Positions 1 through 10,736 are shown, counted from the stretch's first letter. The stretch is DNA of 64,000 nt from Auanema rhodensis (GCA_964057225.1 OZ059897.1:10354001-10418000); one strand, 5' to 3'. Notes: a model not told the origin generated them from the sequence alone. Translations and numbers: made by a program.

Positions 1-1821
1 CGGCTCGACATATATTCCTCCTCTGTTTCCTGTGCATAACTGGTACGTTGTTTCTGCACTGCATGTGTTTATAATGAGTGCGATAATTGTGATAAAGAGG
101 GGTAGGAATGGTGTTGATTTTCTTTTGTTGTTCGGTACTTCGTTTTCCGTGACGTTGTTGACTTGAAAACGTACTCCTGGGCTCTGTGTGCGTTCTCTAT
201 ACCGTTCCGGTCCATTGGAGGTGCTGCGCGGGCGACTTCTATAATTGTTGTATTGGCTTCGATTGTATTGAGAGGGGTATTGTTCGTGATTATTTGATTG
301 TCGCCGGTTGTTGTGTCCGCTATAGTTTTGGTCGCGGTTTCGATAGTATGGTCTTTCTTGGCTTCTGTTCCGTGATCTGTCGAAGTAGTTTTGTCTTGAT
401 CCCTTATTTTGAGAGAATCGTGAGTTATGGTTCCTGTATTGGTGTTGATGAGGCCGATATTGGTTGTTGTATCTGTCCGGATATCGGTTGTGTGGTTTGC
501 CATTGCCATTATACATCGGTTTGGTTCCTTTGAATTCCTTAGATTCGTTTCTCTGGTATTGATTGTTGTCCTTTGAGTCTCGAATGTTGAGGTTGTTGAA
601 CGACTTCTCCATATTGTTGACGAACGATGGTGGTCTATTTTGTATAAAGAGTTCTTCTCGTAAGGCCATTTCGTAAGCTTCCTCAAAGTTTGGTGGGTCT
701 AGACGGCTAACGTGTTCGCTTATTTCGGGTCTTAGTCCCCAGGTGAAGGTGGATCGGAGCATGTTAAGCTCACTTTCGTTGTTCATGTCCATAGCCGAGT
801 AGGCTTCGTTAGAACATCTTGTTGCAAAGCTTTGTACCGATTCCGTTGGTAACTGTTTCAAGCCATGTAGGCGGTGCATTGCTCGTTCTCTCTGTTTTTT
901 CGGTGTGATCATTTCTGAGAGTCGCTTCTTGACATGGTCCCATCCGAGTCGCTTATCTTCGGTTGTGAGTTTTCTGTACGCTTCTCTTGCTCGATCATCT
1001 TCTAGCAATAATTGTATGCTTTGAAGACGTTCGGGCATAGTTGTTCTTGTAGCGTTGAAGTGTTCATCTAGGTATAGTAGATAGCGGTTGAATGGTGTTT
1101 TTCCATCGTAGCGTGGAGCTTTTATATCGCGTATGGCGGACGGAATCGCTGCTGGTTGAGGGATGATTGTAGGTGTTGGAACAGGTGCCCTTCCCGAGGT
1201 TTGCGTAAGTGGTGCGCCTTCGTCCATTGGGTCCATTCTTGGGTTAATTCTCTTGTTTTCTGCAACAAAAGTATTTGCTTGATTAGTTTGCGATGGAAGA
1301 GACGGAGATAGAGAATGCCCGGATGTAGAATGATCAATGGATGAAGGTGAGTTTCGTAGAGGTGGGGATGAGCTTACTGCGGGTGTGGTTGAAGAAAGTG
1401 CGGGCGTAGGTGATTTTTGTGTGGTTGGTGTATTGCTTCTTCTAGGGGTGGCTATTAAAGGATTGATTGGGTTGATTGTATTTGGTATGGTGTTGGTTGG
1501 GGGGTTTTGAGGGTTCCCTTTGCTTGCTATGTTTTTAGGAATAGGTTTAATGTTTGGGATAATTTTCTTTTCTAAGGTGTTTCTTTCGACTATGTCTGTT
1601 TTTTGTTTCTTCGTTTTTTCATGTGATTTGGGATTGGTGAATTGTTTTTGAATGCCGCGATGTCTTGGGGTATGTATTACCATTGACTTTGTTTTAATGC
1701 TTAACTTCGCTTGTTTTGCAGAGGGGGGAGAATATGTTGCGGGCGGTTGTCTTTTTCTTCTTATAATATTTGAAGTGGCAGCAGGGTCCAGCGGAGGTTT
1801 TGGACCAGTATTGGGCAGCAT
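1..1821 (-). CDS. Gag-Env polyprotein of element C, N-terminal 607 residues (partial)
   Basis: The frame is open for 607 codons from an ATG at 1821 (A at -3) to the window edge, with no stop. The first 230 residues are Pro/Ser/Thr/Lys-rich and contain a TYSPP motif shared with A and B. A capsid-like region follows (about residues 235-420; RYDGKTPFNRY, MPERL, LLLEDDRAREAY, LRSTF). Then comes an Arg/Asn/Gln/Tyr-rich basic stretch (about 430-570) with no CCHC zinc knuckle. A hydrophobic signal-peptide-like segment lies at about 571-589, and the frame goes directly into YQLC, the motif that starts the mature Env in A and B. Env is thus fused in frame behind Gag here as well. Unlike A and B, a plausible AUG is present. 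Several other open frames over this stretch are shadows. Confidence 0.85.
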   Translation of the reverse strand, partial: MLPNTGPKPPLDPAATSNIIRRKRQPPATYSPPSAKQAKLSIKTKSMVIHTPRHRGIQKQFTNPKSHEKTKKQKTDIVERNTLEKKIIPNIKPIPKNIASKGNPQNPPTNTIPNTINPINPLIATPRRSNTPTTQKSPTPALSSTTPAVSSSPPLRNSPSSIDHSTSGHSLSPSLPSQTNQANTFVAENKRINPRMDPMDEGAPLTQTSGRAPVPTPTIIPQPAAIPSAIRDIKAPRYDGKTPFNRYLLYLDEHFNATRTTMPERLQSIQLLLEDDRAREAYRKLTTEDKRLGWDHVKKRLSEMITPKKQRERAMHRLHGLKQLPTESVQSFATRCSNEAYSAMDMNNESELNMLRSTFTWGLRPEISEHVSRLDPPNFEEAYEMALREELFIQNRPPSFVNNMEKSFNNLNIRDSKDNNQYQRNESKEFKGTKPMYNGNGKPHNRYPDRYNNQYRPHQHQYRNHNSRFSQNKGSRQNYFDRSRNRSQERPYYRNRDQNYSGHNNRRQSNNHEQYPSQYNRSQYNNYRSRPRSTSNGPERYRERTQSPGVRFQVNNVTENEVPNNKRKSTPFLPLFITIIALIINTCSAETTYQLCTGNRGGIYVEP

Positions 1822-3057
1822 CGTTGGTATCCTGTAAGGAAATTTGTTATATCCAACGTGTGCCAAAATAATTTTATATATAGAAAAACGTAAAGAATAA
1901 TGTTGGGTTTGTGTGCGCGATTCTTATGAAGGTAGCTAGTCTTGCAAGTAATCTCTTTACCAATATAGCTCGTCCGGGTCTAACACAGGTTTGAAACTAG
2001 TGTGCCTTTTCGAAGGGACAAGTTCTATATTGTGAAAAAGGCATGAAATGAAAGTTAATAGTTCGCCAGTCTTTTGGGACAAGGATACAAAATAGAATTT
2101 TCGCAATCATTTCATTTTCCCAGACCTCATTAACCTATCTGAGTCACAGGTATGTCAGCTGCCTTCTGCATCCTGCTCCCTGACTCTATGATGGCGAGAC
2201 CACTCTTATTATTTATATCAATGTGGGGCAGATTTCAATTCAAAAATTCTCTAATTATTTCATGGGGCGTACGTCTTATCCTGAGTGTCGGCCTCCGCTC
2301 GAGTCTCTTGAGTGTCTGGCATTATTCTTAACGAGGGGGGGGATGGTTTTTACGTATGAGTTAAAACTTATTGATTAATTTAATTATTTTTCGTATTTTC
2401 AGGTGCTAAGGTAATCGGAATTTGGATACGCTGCGCCTAATAAATATTTTTACTGTCGTGTTTAACACGGGATTTCTTGTTTATGAAATTACGGGGGGGG
2501 GGAAGGGGTGGGTTTATGAGAATACAGTGTAGTAGTATAAGAATAATAGTTTTATAAACGAACATAAAGAAAATAATGAAAATATGGTATGATAGGATGA
2601 TTAAGATAGTATGATAAGATGAAGATTCAGATAATATGATAAGATGATTAAGATTGAGAGGTATAGAAGCAATGTTTCTTTTTATTTCTTAATTCTAAAT
2701 TAATTTTATAAATAACTTAACTATTTTTGTTCAAAAAATGTGAAAATAAACTTATAATTCTTAGAAAAGTTAATTATTGAATTTGAATAATTTTCGTATA
2801 TAGGATTTTGAATAGAGAGAATGATAAATGATATAAGTACTCTTATGAATAATTGAAAATGATTTATGAGAATATAATGAATGGAAAACTGAGTTTTTGT
2901 AAAGAGTTTTTGAGATATAATTTTTAATAGAAAAGTTTTAGAGTTTTTAAGAAAATATTATAAGCTAACTTTAAGAGAGAGATAAGATTTTTAATTGAAT
3001 AAGAGATGTAGACGGTAGCGCTTGAGTTCCTTTACGAGATCCTGTCCAAAAGGAAGG
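1822..3057 (-). other. Leader (5' untranslated region) of element C
   Basis: There is no convincing gene here. Upstream of the ATG, the minus strand has a pyrimidine-rich stretch ending in CAG just before the start region, which could be a 3' splice site. On the + strand there are two short G runs (about 2334 and 2494) and three copies of a TATGATARGATGA word at 2588, 2610 and 2635. Confidence 0.6.
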
Positions 3058-3075
3058 ATCTCGGCGGAACCTCCA
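3058..3075 (-). promoter_or_regulatory. Primer-binding site of element C (tRNA-Gln)
   Basis: Directly behind the LTR, the minus strand reads TGGAGGTTCCGCCGAGAT. This is complementary to the conserved 3' end of eukaryotic tRNA-Gln with one mismatch in 18. The tRNA match is from general knowledge of the metazoan tRNA-Gln acceptor/T arm. Confidence 0.75.
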
Positions 3076-3492
3076 CGTTCCATTTAGATTCTCAATGGTT
3101 CCAAGTTGAGAGATCCAAACAGACTATGAGAAGATGAGTATGATTTTAAATATATGTGTGTAATGTAAGGTGAAATAAGAAACAAGAGATGAAATATATA
3201 AAGGTTTATTGTTCGCATTATAATATAATTATACAAAGATTAAAGCTAGAGTTAAGAAAGAGAATATAAAGAAGATAAAGAGAAAGTAAGATAATGAGAT
3301 AATGAGATGCCTGAGTCTTGAGGACTCAGGTTTATATATCCATACAACTCCTACTCAGTTTACACAAATTGTTACAAAGCTTATAAAAAGTGCATCTAGA
3401 ATATTCTCAGAATTGCTTAAAAACTATCTGCATTAGTTTAATAATAGCAGCTGCCATGGTCAGCTGCTTTCCTTTGAGATATGTATGTAACA
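3076..3492 (-). repeat. 5' LTR of element C (417 bp)
   Basis: Read on the minus strand it starts TGTTAC and ends GGAACG, followed at once by the primer site. It holds a TATATAA box (3332-3338), an AATAAACC poly(A) signal homologous to those in the A and B LTRs, and a perfect 8-bp hairpin (3310-3317 with 3323-3330). The outer boundary is set by the point where array sequence begins (3493). Its partner LTR is outside the window. Confidence 0.75.
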
Positions 3493-3649
3493 TTAGATTT
3501 GTTTAATTTAAATACTTATTTAAGTTCCAACAATTTTTGATTTAATCACGTTCAATTAACTGTATTGTTTTCAAAAATAAAGACATCTTTCAATTTCTGG
3601 TCATTGAATTAGAATTTTCATGTTGTCACACAGAAATTGAAGAATCTTA

Positions 3650-3671
3650 GTTCATTTCAGTAACAATGAAC
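3650..3671 (+). repeat. Spacer stem-loop, conserved in most array units
   Basis: GTTCATT and AATGAAC form a perfect 7-bp inverted repeat with an 8-nt loop, about 30 bp upstream of tRNA 1. The same element recurs before nearly every tRNA in the window. Some units break it (AACAAGGAAC before copies 53, 56, 64, 77; a short deletion before 69, 82, 98). Confidence 0.6.
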
Positions 3672-3702
3672 ACACTAACTTTGTTAAGTTGTTGTAATAT
3701 CG

Positions 3703-3774
3703 GCCCAAGTAGTATAGTGGTTAGTACTCCACGTTGTGGCCGTGGCGACACAGGTTCGATTCCTGTCTTGGGCA
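3703..3774 (+). tRNA. tRNA-His(GTG) copy 1
   Basis: This is a 72-nt cloverleaf. The acceptor pairs GCCCAAG with CTTGGGC, with A73 as discriminator. The anticodon stem pairs CCACG with CGTGG around loop TTGTGGC, giving anticodon GTG. The T arm is ACAGG/CCTGT with loop TTCGATT. A box TAGTATAGTGG and B box GGTTCGATTCC are the internal Pol III promoter. A T6 run right after A73 is the terminator. CCA is not encoded. A G is encoded at -1. Y-type leader. This is the reference for the entries below. Confidence 0.97.
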
Positions 3775-3780
3775 TTTTTT
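3775..3780 (+). terminator. Pol III oligo-T terminator of tRNA-His copy 1
   Basis: Six T residues follow the discriminator base directly, with a second T4 run three bases on. The same arrangement follows almost every copy. Copies 6, 18, 34, 41 and 43 have an extra A and a T5 run instead. Confidence 0.9.
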
Positions 3781-4034
3781 GTTTTGAAATTTAAATGCTA
3801 TAAAATTATTGCTTGCTTGTCATGTTAGATTTGTTTAATTCAAATACTTATTTAAGTTCTAACAATTTCTGATTTAATCACGTTCAATTAACTGTATTGT
3901 TTTCAAAAATAAAGACAAAATTCAATTTCTGTTCATTGAATTAGAATTTTTATGTTGTCACACAGGAAATGAAGAATCTTAGTTCATTTCAGTAACAATG
4001 AACACACTAATTTTGTTAAGTTGTTGTAATATCG

Positions 4035-4106
4035 GCTCAAGTAGTATAGTGGTTAGTACTCCACGTTGTGGCCGTGGCGACACAGGTTCGATTCCTGTCT
4101 TGGGCA
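4035..4106 (+). tRNA. tRNA-His(GTG) copy 2
   Basis: Y leader. C3 is T, giving a U-G wobble with G70. Paralog of copy 14. Confidence 0.95.
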
Positions 4107-4364
4107 TTTTTTGTTTTGAAATTAAAATGCTATAAAATTATTGCTTGCTTGTCATGTTAGATTTGTTTAATTTAAATACTTATTTAAGTTCCAACAATTT
4201 TCGATCAAATCACGTTCATTAAACTGTATTGTTTTCAAAAATAAAGACATCTTTCAATTTCTGGTCATTGAATTAGAATTTTCATGTTGTCACACAGGAA
4301 ATGAAGAATCTTAGTTCATTTCAGTAACAATGAACACAATAATTTGGTTTAGTTTGTAATACCG

Positions 4365-4436
4365 GCCCAAGTAGTATAGTGGTTAGTACTCCACGTTGTG
4401 GCCGTGGCGACACAGGTTCGATTCCTGTCTTGGGCA
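4365..4436 (+). tRNA. tRNA-His(GTG) copy 3
   Basis: X leader; consensus body. Paralog of copy 15. Confidence 0.96.
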
Positions 4437-4696
4437 TTTTTTGTTTTGAAATTTAAATGCTATAAAATTATTGCTTGCTTGTCATGTTAGATTTGTTTAA
4501 TTTGAATACTTATTTAGGTTCGAACAATTTTCGATTAAATCACGTTCATTAAACTGTATTGTTTTCAAAAATAAAGACAAAATTCAATTTCTGTTCATTG
4601 AATTAGAAATTTCATGTTGTCACACAGAAATTGAAGAATCTTAGTTCATTTCAGTAACAATGAACACACTAACTTTGTTAAGTTGTTGTAATATCG

Positions 4697-4768
4697 GCCC
4701 AAGTAGTATAGTGGTTAGTACTCCACGTTGTGGCCGTGGCGACACAGGTTCGATTCCTGTCTTGGGCA
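4697..4768 (+). tRNA. tRNA-His(GTG) copy 4
   Basis: Y leader; consensus body. Paralog of copy 16. Confidence 0.96.
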
Positions 4769-5026
4769 TTTTTTGTTTTGAAATTTAAATGCTATAAAAT
4801 TATTGCTTGCTTGTCATGTTAGATTTGTTTAATTTGAATACTTATTTAGGTTCGAACAATTTTCGATTAAATCACGTTCATTAAACTGTATTGTTTTCAA
4901 AAATAAAGACAAAATTCAATTTCTGTTCATTGAATTAGAATTTTTATGTTGTCACACAGGAAATGAAGAATCTTAGTTCATTTCAGTAACAATGAACACA
5001 ATAATTTTGTATAGTTTGTAATACCG

Positions 5027-5098
5027 GCCCAAGTAGTATAGTGGTTAGTACTCCACGTTGTGGCCGTGGCGACACAGGTTCGATTCCTGTCTTGGGCA
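5027..5098 (+). tRNA. tRNA-His(GTG) copy 5
   Basis: X leader; consensus body. Paralog of copy 17. Confidence 0.96.
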
Positions 5099-5358
5099 TT
5101 TTTTGTTTTGAAATTAAAAAGCTATAAACATATTGCTTGCTTGTCATGTTAGATTTGTTTAATTTAAATACTTATTTAAGTTCTAACAATTTTTGATTTA
5201 ATCACGTTCAATTAACTGTATTGTTTTCAAAAATAAAGACATCCTTCAATTTCTGGTCATTGAATTAGAATTTTCATGTTGTCACACAGGAAATGAAGAA
5301 TCTTAGTTCATTTCAGTAACAATGAACACACTATTTTTGTTAAGTTGTTGTAATATCG

Positions 5359-5430
5359 GCTCAAGTAGTATAGTGGTTAGTACTCCACGTTGTGGCCGTG
5401 GCGACACAGGTTCGATTCCTGTCTTGGGCA
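5359..5430 (+). tRNA. tRNA-His(GTG) copy 6
   Basis: Y leader; C3 to T wobble variant; terminator is A then T5. Paralog of copy 18. Confidence 0.95.
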
Positions 5431-5690
5431 ATTTTTGTTTTGAAATTAAAATGCTATAAAATTATTGCTTGCTTGTCATGTTAGATTTGTTTAATTTAAA
5501 TACTTATTAAAGTTCCAACAATTTTCGATTAAATCACATTCAATTAACTGTATTGTTTTCAAAAATAAAGACAAAATTCAACTTCTGTTCATTGAATTAG
5601 AATTTTCATGTTGTCACACAGAAATTGAAGATTCTTAGTTCATTTCAGTAACAATGAACACACTAACTTTGTTAAGTTGTTGTAATATCG

Positions 5691-5762
5691 GCCCAAGTAG
5701 TATAGTGGTTAGTACTCCACGTTGTGGCCGTGGCGACACAGGTTCGATTCCTGTCTTGGGCA
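5691..5762 (+). tRNA. tRNA-His(GTG) copy 7
   Basis: Y leader; consensus body. Positional paralog of copy 19, which instead carries the C3 to T change. Confidence 0.96.
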
Positions 5763-6022
5763 TTTTTTGTTTTGAAATTTAAATGCTATAAAATTATTGC
5801 TTGCTTGTCATGTTAGATTTGTTTAATTCAAATACTTATTTAAGTTCCAACAATTTTCGATTAAATCACGTTCATTAAACTGTATTGTTTTCAAAAATAA
5901 AGACATCTTTCAATTTCTGGTCATTGAATTAGAATTTTCATGTTGTCACACAGAAATTGAAGAATCTTAGTTCATTTCAGTAACAATGAACACACTAACT
6001 TTGTTAAGTTGTTGTAATATCG

Positions 6023-6094
6023 GCCCAAGTAGTATAGTGGTTAGTACTCCACGTTGTGGCCGTGGCGACACAGGTTCGATTCCTGTCTTGGGCA
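6023..6094 (+). tRNA. tRNA-His(GTG) copy 8
   Basis: Y leader; consensus body. Paralog of copy 20. Confidence 0.96.
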
Positions 6095-6354
6095 TTTTTT
6101 GTTTTGAAATTTAAATGCTATAAAATTATTGCTTGCTTGTCATGTTAGATTTGTTTAATTCAAATACTTATTTAAGTTCTAACAATTTTTGATTTAATCA
6201 CGTTCAATTAACTGTATTGTTTTCAAAAATAAAGACATCTTTCAATTTCTGGTCATTGAATTATAATTTTCATGTTGTCACACAGAAATTGAAGAATCTT
6301 AGTTCATTTCAGTAACAATGAACACACTAACTTTGTTAAGTTGTTGTAATATCG

Positions 6355-6426
6355 GCCCAAGTAGTATAGTGGTTAGTACTCCACGTTGTGGCCGTGGCGA
6401 CACAGGTTCGATTCCTGTCTTGGGCA
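6355..6426 (+). tRNA. tRNA-His(GTG) copy 9
   Basis: Y leader; consensus body. Paralog of copy 21. Confidence 0.96.
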
Positions 6427-6686
6427 TTTTTTGTTTTGAAATTTAAATGCTATAAAATTATTGCTTGCTTGTCATGTTAGATTTGTTTAATTCAAATACT
6501 TATTTAAGTTCTAACAATTTCTGATTTAATCACGTTCAATTAACTGTATTGTTTTCAAAAATAAAGACAAAATTCAATTTCTGTTCATTGAATTAGAATT
6601 TTTATGTTGTCACACAGGAAATGAAGAATCTTAGTTCATTTCAGTAACAATGAACACACTAATTTTGTTAAGTTGTTGTAATATCG

Positions 6687-6758
6687 GCTCAAGTAGTATA
6701 GTGGTTAGTACTCCACGTTGTGGCCGTGGCGACACAGGTTCGATTCCTGTCTTGGGCA
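6687..6758 (+). tRNA. tRNA-His(GTG) copy 10
   Basis: Y leader; C3 to T wobble variant. Paralog of copy 22; the spacer behind it is the uninterrupted counterpart of the element A insertion site. Confidence 0.95.
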
Positions 6759-7018
6759 TTTTTTGTTTTGAAATTAAAATGCTATAAAATTATTGCTTGC
6801 TTGTCATGTTAGATTTGTTTAATTTGAATACTTATTTAGGTTCGAACAATTTTCGATTAAATCACGTTCATTAAACTGTATTGTTTTCAAAAATAAAGAC
6901 AAAATTCAATTTCTGTTCATTGAATTAGAATTTTCATGTTGTCACACAGAAATTGAAGAATCTTAGTTCATTTCAGTAATAATGAACACACTAACTTTGT
7001 TAAGTTGTTGTAATATCG

Positions 7019-7090
7019 GCCCAAGTAGTATAGTGGTTAGTACTCCACGTTGTGGCCGTGGCGACACAGGTTCGATTCCTGTCTTGGGCA
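7019..7090 (+). tRNA. tRNA-His(GTG) copy 11
   Basis: Y leader with AATAATGAAC in the spacer; consensus body. Paralog of copy 23. Confidence 0.96.
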
Positions 7091-7348
7091 TTTTTTGTTT
7101 TGAAATTTAAATGCTATAAAATTATTGCTTGCTTGTCATGTTAGATTTGTTTAATTTGAATACTTATTTAGGTTCGAACAATTTTCGATTAAATCACGTT
7201 CATTAAACTGTATTGTTTTCAAAAATAAAGACAAAATTCAATTTCTGTTCATTGAATTAGAATTTTTATGTTGTCACACAGGAAATGAAGAATCTTAGTT
7301 CATTTCAGTAACAATGAACACAATAATTTTGTATAGTTTGTAATACCG

Positions 7349-7420
7349 GCCCAAGTAGTATAGTGGTTAGTACTCCACGTTGTGGCCGTGGCGACACAGG
7401 TTCGATTCCTGTCTTTGGCA
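7349..7420 (+). tRNA. tRNA-His(GTG) copy 12, acceptor mismatch
   Basis: X leader. G69 is T, so C4 faces U69, an unpaired position in the acceptor stem. The paralog, copy 24, is intact. This copy is possibly impaired. Confidence 0.9.
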
Positions 7421-7680
7421 TTTTTTGTTTTGAAATTAAAAAGCTATAAACATATTGCTTGCTTGTCATGTTAGATTTGTTTAATTTAAATACTTATTTA
7501 AGTTCTAACAATTTTTGATTTAATCACGTTCAATTAACTGTATTGTTTTCAAAAATAAAGACATCCTTCAATTTCTGGTCATTGAATTAGAATTTTCATG
7601 TTGTCACACAGGAAATGAAGAATCTTAGTTCATTTCAGTAACAATGAACACACTATTTTTGTTAAGTTGTTGTAATATCG

Positions 7681-7752
7681 GCCCAAGTAGTATAGTGGTT
7701 AGTACTCCACGTTGTGGCCGTGGCGACACAGGTTCGATTCCTGTCTTGGGCA
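7681..7752 (+). tRNA. tRNA-His(GTG) copy 13
   Basis: Y leader; consensus body. Paralog of copy 25. Confidence 0.96.
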
Positions 7753-8012
7753 TTTTTTGTTTTGAAATTAAAATGCTATAAAATTATTGCTTGCTTGTCA
7801 TGTTAGATTTGTTTAATTTGAATACTTATTTAGGTTCGAACAATTTTCGATTAAATCACGTTCATTAAACTGTATTGTTTTCAAAAATAAAGACAAAATT
7901 CAATTTCTGTTCATTGAATTAGAATTTTCATGTTGTCACACAGGAAATGAAGAATCTTAGTTCATTTCAGTAACAATGAACACACTAATTTTGTTAAGTT
8001 GTTGTAATATCG

Positions 8013-8084
8013 GCTCAAGTAGTATAGTGGTTAGTACTCCACGTTGTGGCCGTGGCGACACAGGTTCGATTCCTGTCTTGGGCA
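8013..8084 (+). tRNA. tRNA-His(GTG) copy 14
   Basis: Y leader; C3 to T wobble variant. First clearly duplicated unit of the second 12-unit block. Confidence 0.95.
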
Positions 8085-8342
8085 TTTTTTGTTTTGAAAT
8101 TAAAATGCTATAAAATTATTGCTTGCTTGTCATGTTAGATTTGTTTAATTTAAATACTTATTTAAGTTCCAACAATTTTCGATCAAATCACGTTCATTAA
8201 ACTGTATTGTTTTCAAAAATAAAGACATCTTTCAATTTCTGGTCATTGAATTAGAATTTTCATGTTGTCACACAGGAAATGAAGAATCTTAGTTCATTTC
8301 AGTAACAATGAACACAATAATTTGGTTTAGTTTGTAATACCG

Positions 8343-8414
8343 GCCCAAGTAGTATAGTGGTTAGTACTCCACGTTGTGGCCGTGGCGACACAGGTTCGAT
8401 TCCTGTCTTGGGCA
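8343..8414 (+). tRNA. tRNA-His(GTG) copy 15
   Basis: X leader; consensus body. Paralog of copy 3. Confidence 0.96.
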
Positions 8415-8674
8415 TTTTTTGTTTTGAAATTTAAATGCTATAAAATTATTGCTTGCTTGTCATGTTAGATTTGTTTAATTTGAATACTTATTTAGGTTCG
8501 AACAATTTTCGATTAAATCACGTTCATTAAACTGTATTGTTTTCAAAAATAAAGACAAAATTCAATTTCTGTTCATTGAATTAGAAATTTCATGTTGTCA
8601 CACAGAAATTGAAGAATCTTAGTTCATTTCAGTAACAATGAACACACTAACTTTGTTAAGTTGTTGTAATATCG

Positions 8675-8746
8675 GCCCAAGTAGTATAGTGGTTAGTACT
8701 CCACGTTGTGGCCGTGGCGACACAGGTTCGATTCCTGTCTTGGGCA
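8675..8746 (+). tRNA. tRNA-His(GTG) copy 16
   Basis: Y leader; consensus body. Paralog of copy 4. Confidence 0.96.
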
Positions 8747-9004
8747 TTTTTTGTTTTGAAATTTAAATGCTATAAAATTATTGCTTGCTTGTCATGTTAG
8801 ATTTGTTTAATTTGAATACTTATTTAGGTTCGAACAATTTTCGATTAAATCACGTTCATTAAACTGTATTGTTTTCAAAAATAAAGACAAAATTCAATTT
8901 CTGTTCATTGAATTAGAATTTTTATGTTGTCACACAGGAAATGAAGAATCTTAGTTCATTTCAGTAACAATGAACACAATAATTTTGTATAGTTTGTAAT
9001 ACCG

Positions 9005-9076
9005 GCCCAAGTAGTATAGTGGTTAGTACTCCACGTTGTGGCCGTGGCGACACAGGTTCGATTCCTGTCTTGGGCA
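9005..9076 (+). tRNA. tRNA-His(GTG) copy 17
   Basis: X leader; consensus body. Paralog of copy 5. Confidence 0.96.
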
Positions 9077-9336
9077 TTTTTTGTTTTGAAATTAAAAAGC
9101 TATAAACATATTGCTTGCTTGTCATGTTAGATTTGTTTAATTTAAATACTTATTTAAGTTCTAACAATTTTTGATTTAATCACGTTCAATTAACTGTATT
9201 GTTTTCAAAAATAAAGACATCCTTCAATTTCTGGTCATTGAATTAGAATTTTCATGTTGTCACACAGGAAATGAAGAATCTTAGTTCATTTCAGTAACAA
9301 TGAACACACTATTTTTGTTAAGTTGTTGTAATATCG

Positions 9337-9408
9337 GCTCAAGTAGTATAGTGGTTAGTACTCCACGTTGTGGCCGTGGCGACACAGGTTCGATTCCTGT
9401 CTTGGGCA
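9337..9408 (+). tRNA. tRNA-His(GTG) copy 18
   Basis: Y leader; C3 to T wobble variant; terminator is A then T5, as in its paralog copy 6. Confidence 0.95.
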
Positions 9409-9668
9409 ATTTTTGTTTTGAAATTAAAATGCTATAAAATTATTGCTTGCTTGTCATGTTAGATTTGTTTAATTTAAATACTTATTAAAGTTCCAACAAT
9501 TTTCGATTAAATCACATTCAATTAACTGTATTGTTTTCAAAAATAAAGACAAAATTCAACTTCTGTTCATTGAATTAGAATTTTCATGTTGTCACACAGG
9601 AAATGAAGAATCTTAGTTCATTTCAGTAACAATGAACACACTATTTTTGTTAAGTTGTTGTAATATCG

Positions 9669-9740
9669 GCTCAAGTAGTATAGTGGTTAGTACTCCACGT
9701 TGTGGCCGTGGCGACACAGGTTCGATTCCTGTCTTGGGCA
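9669..9740 (+). tRNA. tRNA-His(GTG) copy 19
   Basis: Y leader; C3 to T wobble variant. It differs from its positional paralog, copy 7, both in the body and in about 100 bp of the preceding spacer. Confidence 0.95.
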
Positions 9741-10000
9741 TTTTTTGTTTTGAAATTTAAATGCTATAAAATTATTGCTTGCTTGTCATGTTAGATTTGT
9801 TTAATTCAAATACTTATTTAAGTTCCAACAATTTTCGATTAAATCACGTTCATTAAACTGTATTGTTTTCAAAAATAAAGACATCTTTCAATTTCTGGTC
9901 ATTGAATTAGAATTTTCATGTTGTCACACAGAAATTGAAGAATCTTAGTTCATTTCAGTAACAATGAACACACTAACTTTGTTAAGTTGTTGTAATATCG

Positions 10001-10072
10001 GCCCAAGTAGTATAGTGGTTAGTACTCCACGTTGTGGCCGTGGCGACACAGGTTCGATTCCTGTCTTGGGCA
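10001..10072 (+). tRNA. tRNA-His(GTG) copy 20
   Basis: Y leader; consensus body. Paralog of copy 8. Confidence 0.96.
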
Positions 10073-10332
10073 TTTTTTGTTTTGAAATTTAAATGCTATA
10101 AAATTATTGCTTGCTTGTCATGTTAGATTTGTTTAATTCAAATACTTATTTAAGTTCTAACAATTTTTGATTTAATCACGTTCAATTAACTGTATTGTTT
10201 TCAAAAATAAAGACATCTTTCAATTTCTGGTCATTGAATTATAATTTTCATGTTGTCACACAGAAATTGAAGAATCTTAGTTCATTTCAGTAACAATGAA
10301 CACACTAACTTTGTTAAGTTGTTGTAATATCG

Positions 10333-10404
10333 GCCCAAGTAGTATAGTGGTTAGTACTCCACGTTGTGGCCGTGGCGACACAGGTTCGATTCCTGTCTTG
10401 GGCA
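10333..10404 (+). tRNA. tRNA-His(GTG) copy 21
   Basis: Y leader; consensus body. Paralog of copy 9. Confidence 0.96.
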
Positions 10405-10664
10405 TTTTTTGTTTTGAAATTTAAATGCTATAAAATTATTGCTTGCTTGTCATGTTAGATTTGTTTAATTCAAATACTTATTTAAGTTCTAACAATTTCT
10501 GATTTAATCACGTTCAATTAACTGTATTGTTTTCAAAAATAAAGACAAAATTCAATTTCTGTTCATTGAATTAGAATTTTTATGTTGTCACACAGGAAAT
10601 GAAGAATCTTAGTTCATTTCAGTAACAATGAACACACTAATTTTGTTAAGTTGTTGTAATATCG

Positions 10665-10736
10665 GCTCAAGTAGTATAGTGGTTAGTACTCCACGTTGTG
10701 GCCGTGGCGACACAGGTTCGATTCCTGTCTTGGGCA
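10665..10736 (+). tRNA. tRNA-His(GTG) copy 22
   Basis: Y leader; C3 to T wobble variant. Element A begins 36 bp past its 3' end. Confidence 0.95.

Larger units (their letters stand above)
1..3492 (-). mobile_element. Ty3/Gypsy-type LTR element C, 5' part only
   Basis: On the minus strand this reads LTR (3492-3076), tRNA-Gln primer site, leader, then a gag-env frame that runs off the window at base 1. It is a third family, related to A and B by its polyprotein layout, its primer site and a shared AATAAACCT(T)TATATA block in the LTR. Its protein is clearly diverged from both. It abuts the tRNA array at 3492/3493, so it was probably inserted into the array. The other half and its second LTR should lie left of the window, and the expected target duplication is TTAG (3493-3496). 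Confidence 0.88.

Noticed and set aside
69..686. Open frame of 205 codons on the minus strand, and a + strand frame at 186-533
   Set aside because: Both are shadows. The real frame on the minus strand over this stretch is the gag-env frame of element C, open from 1821 to the edge.
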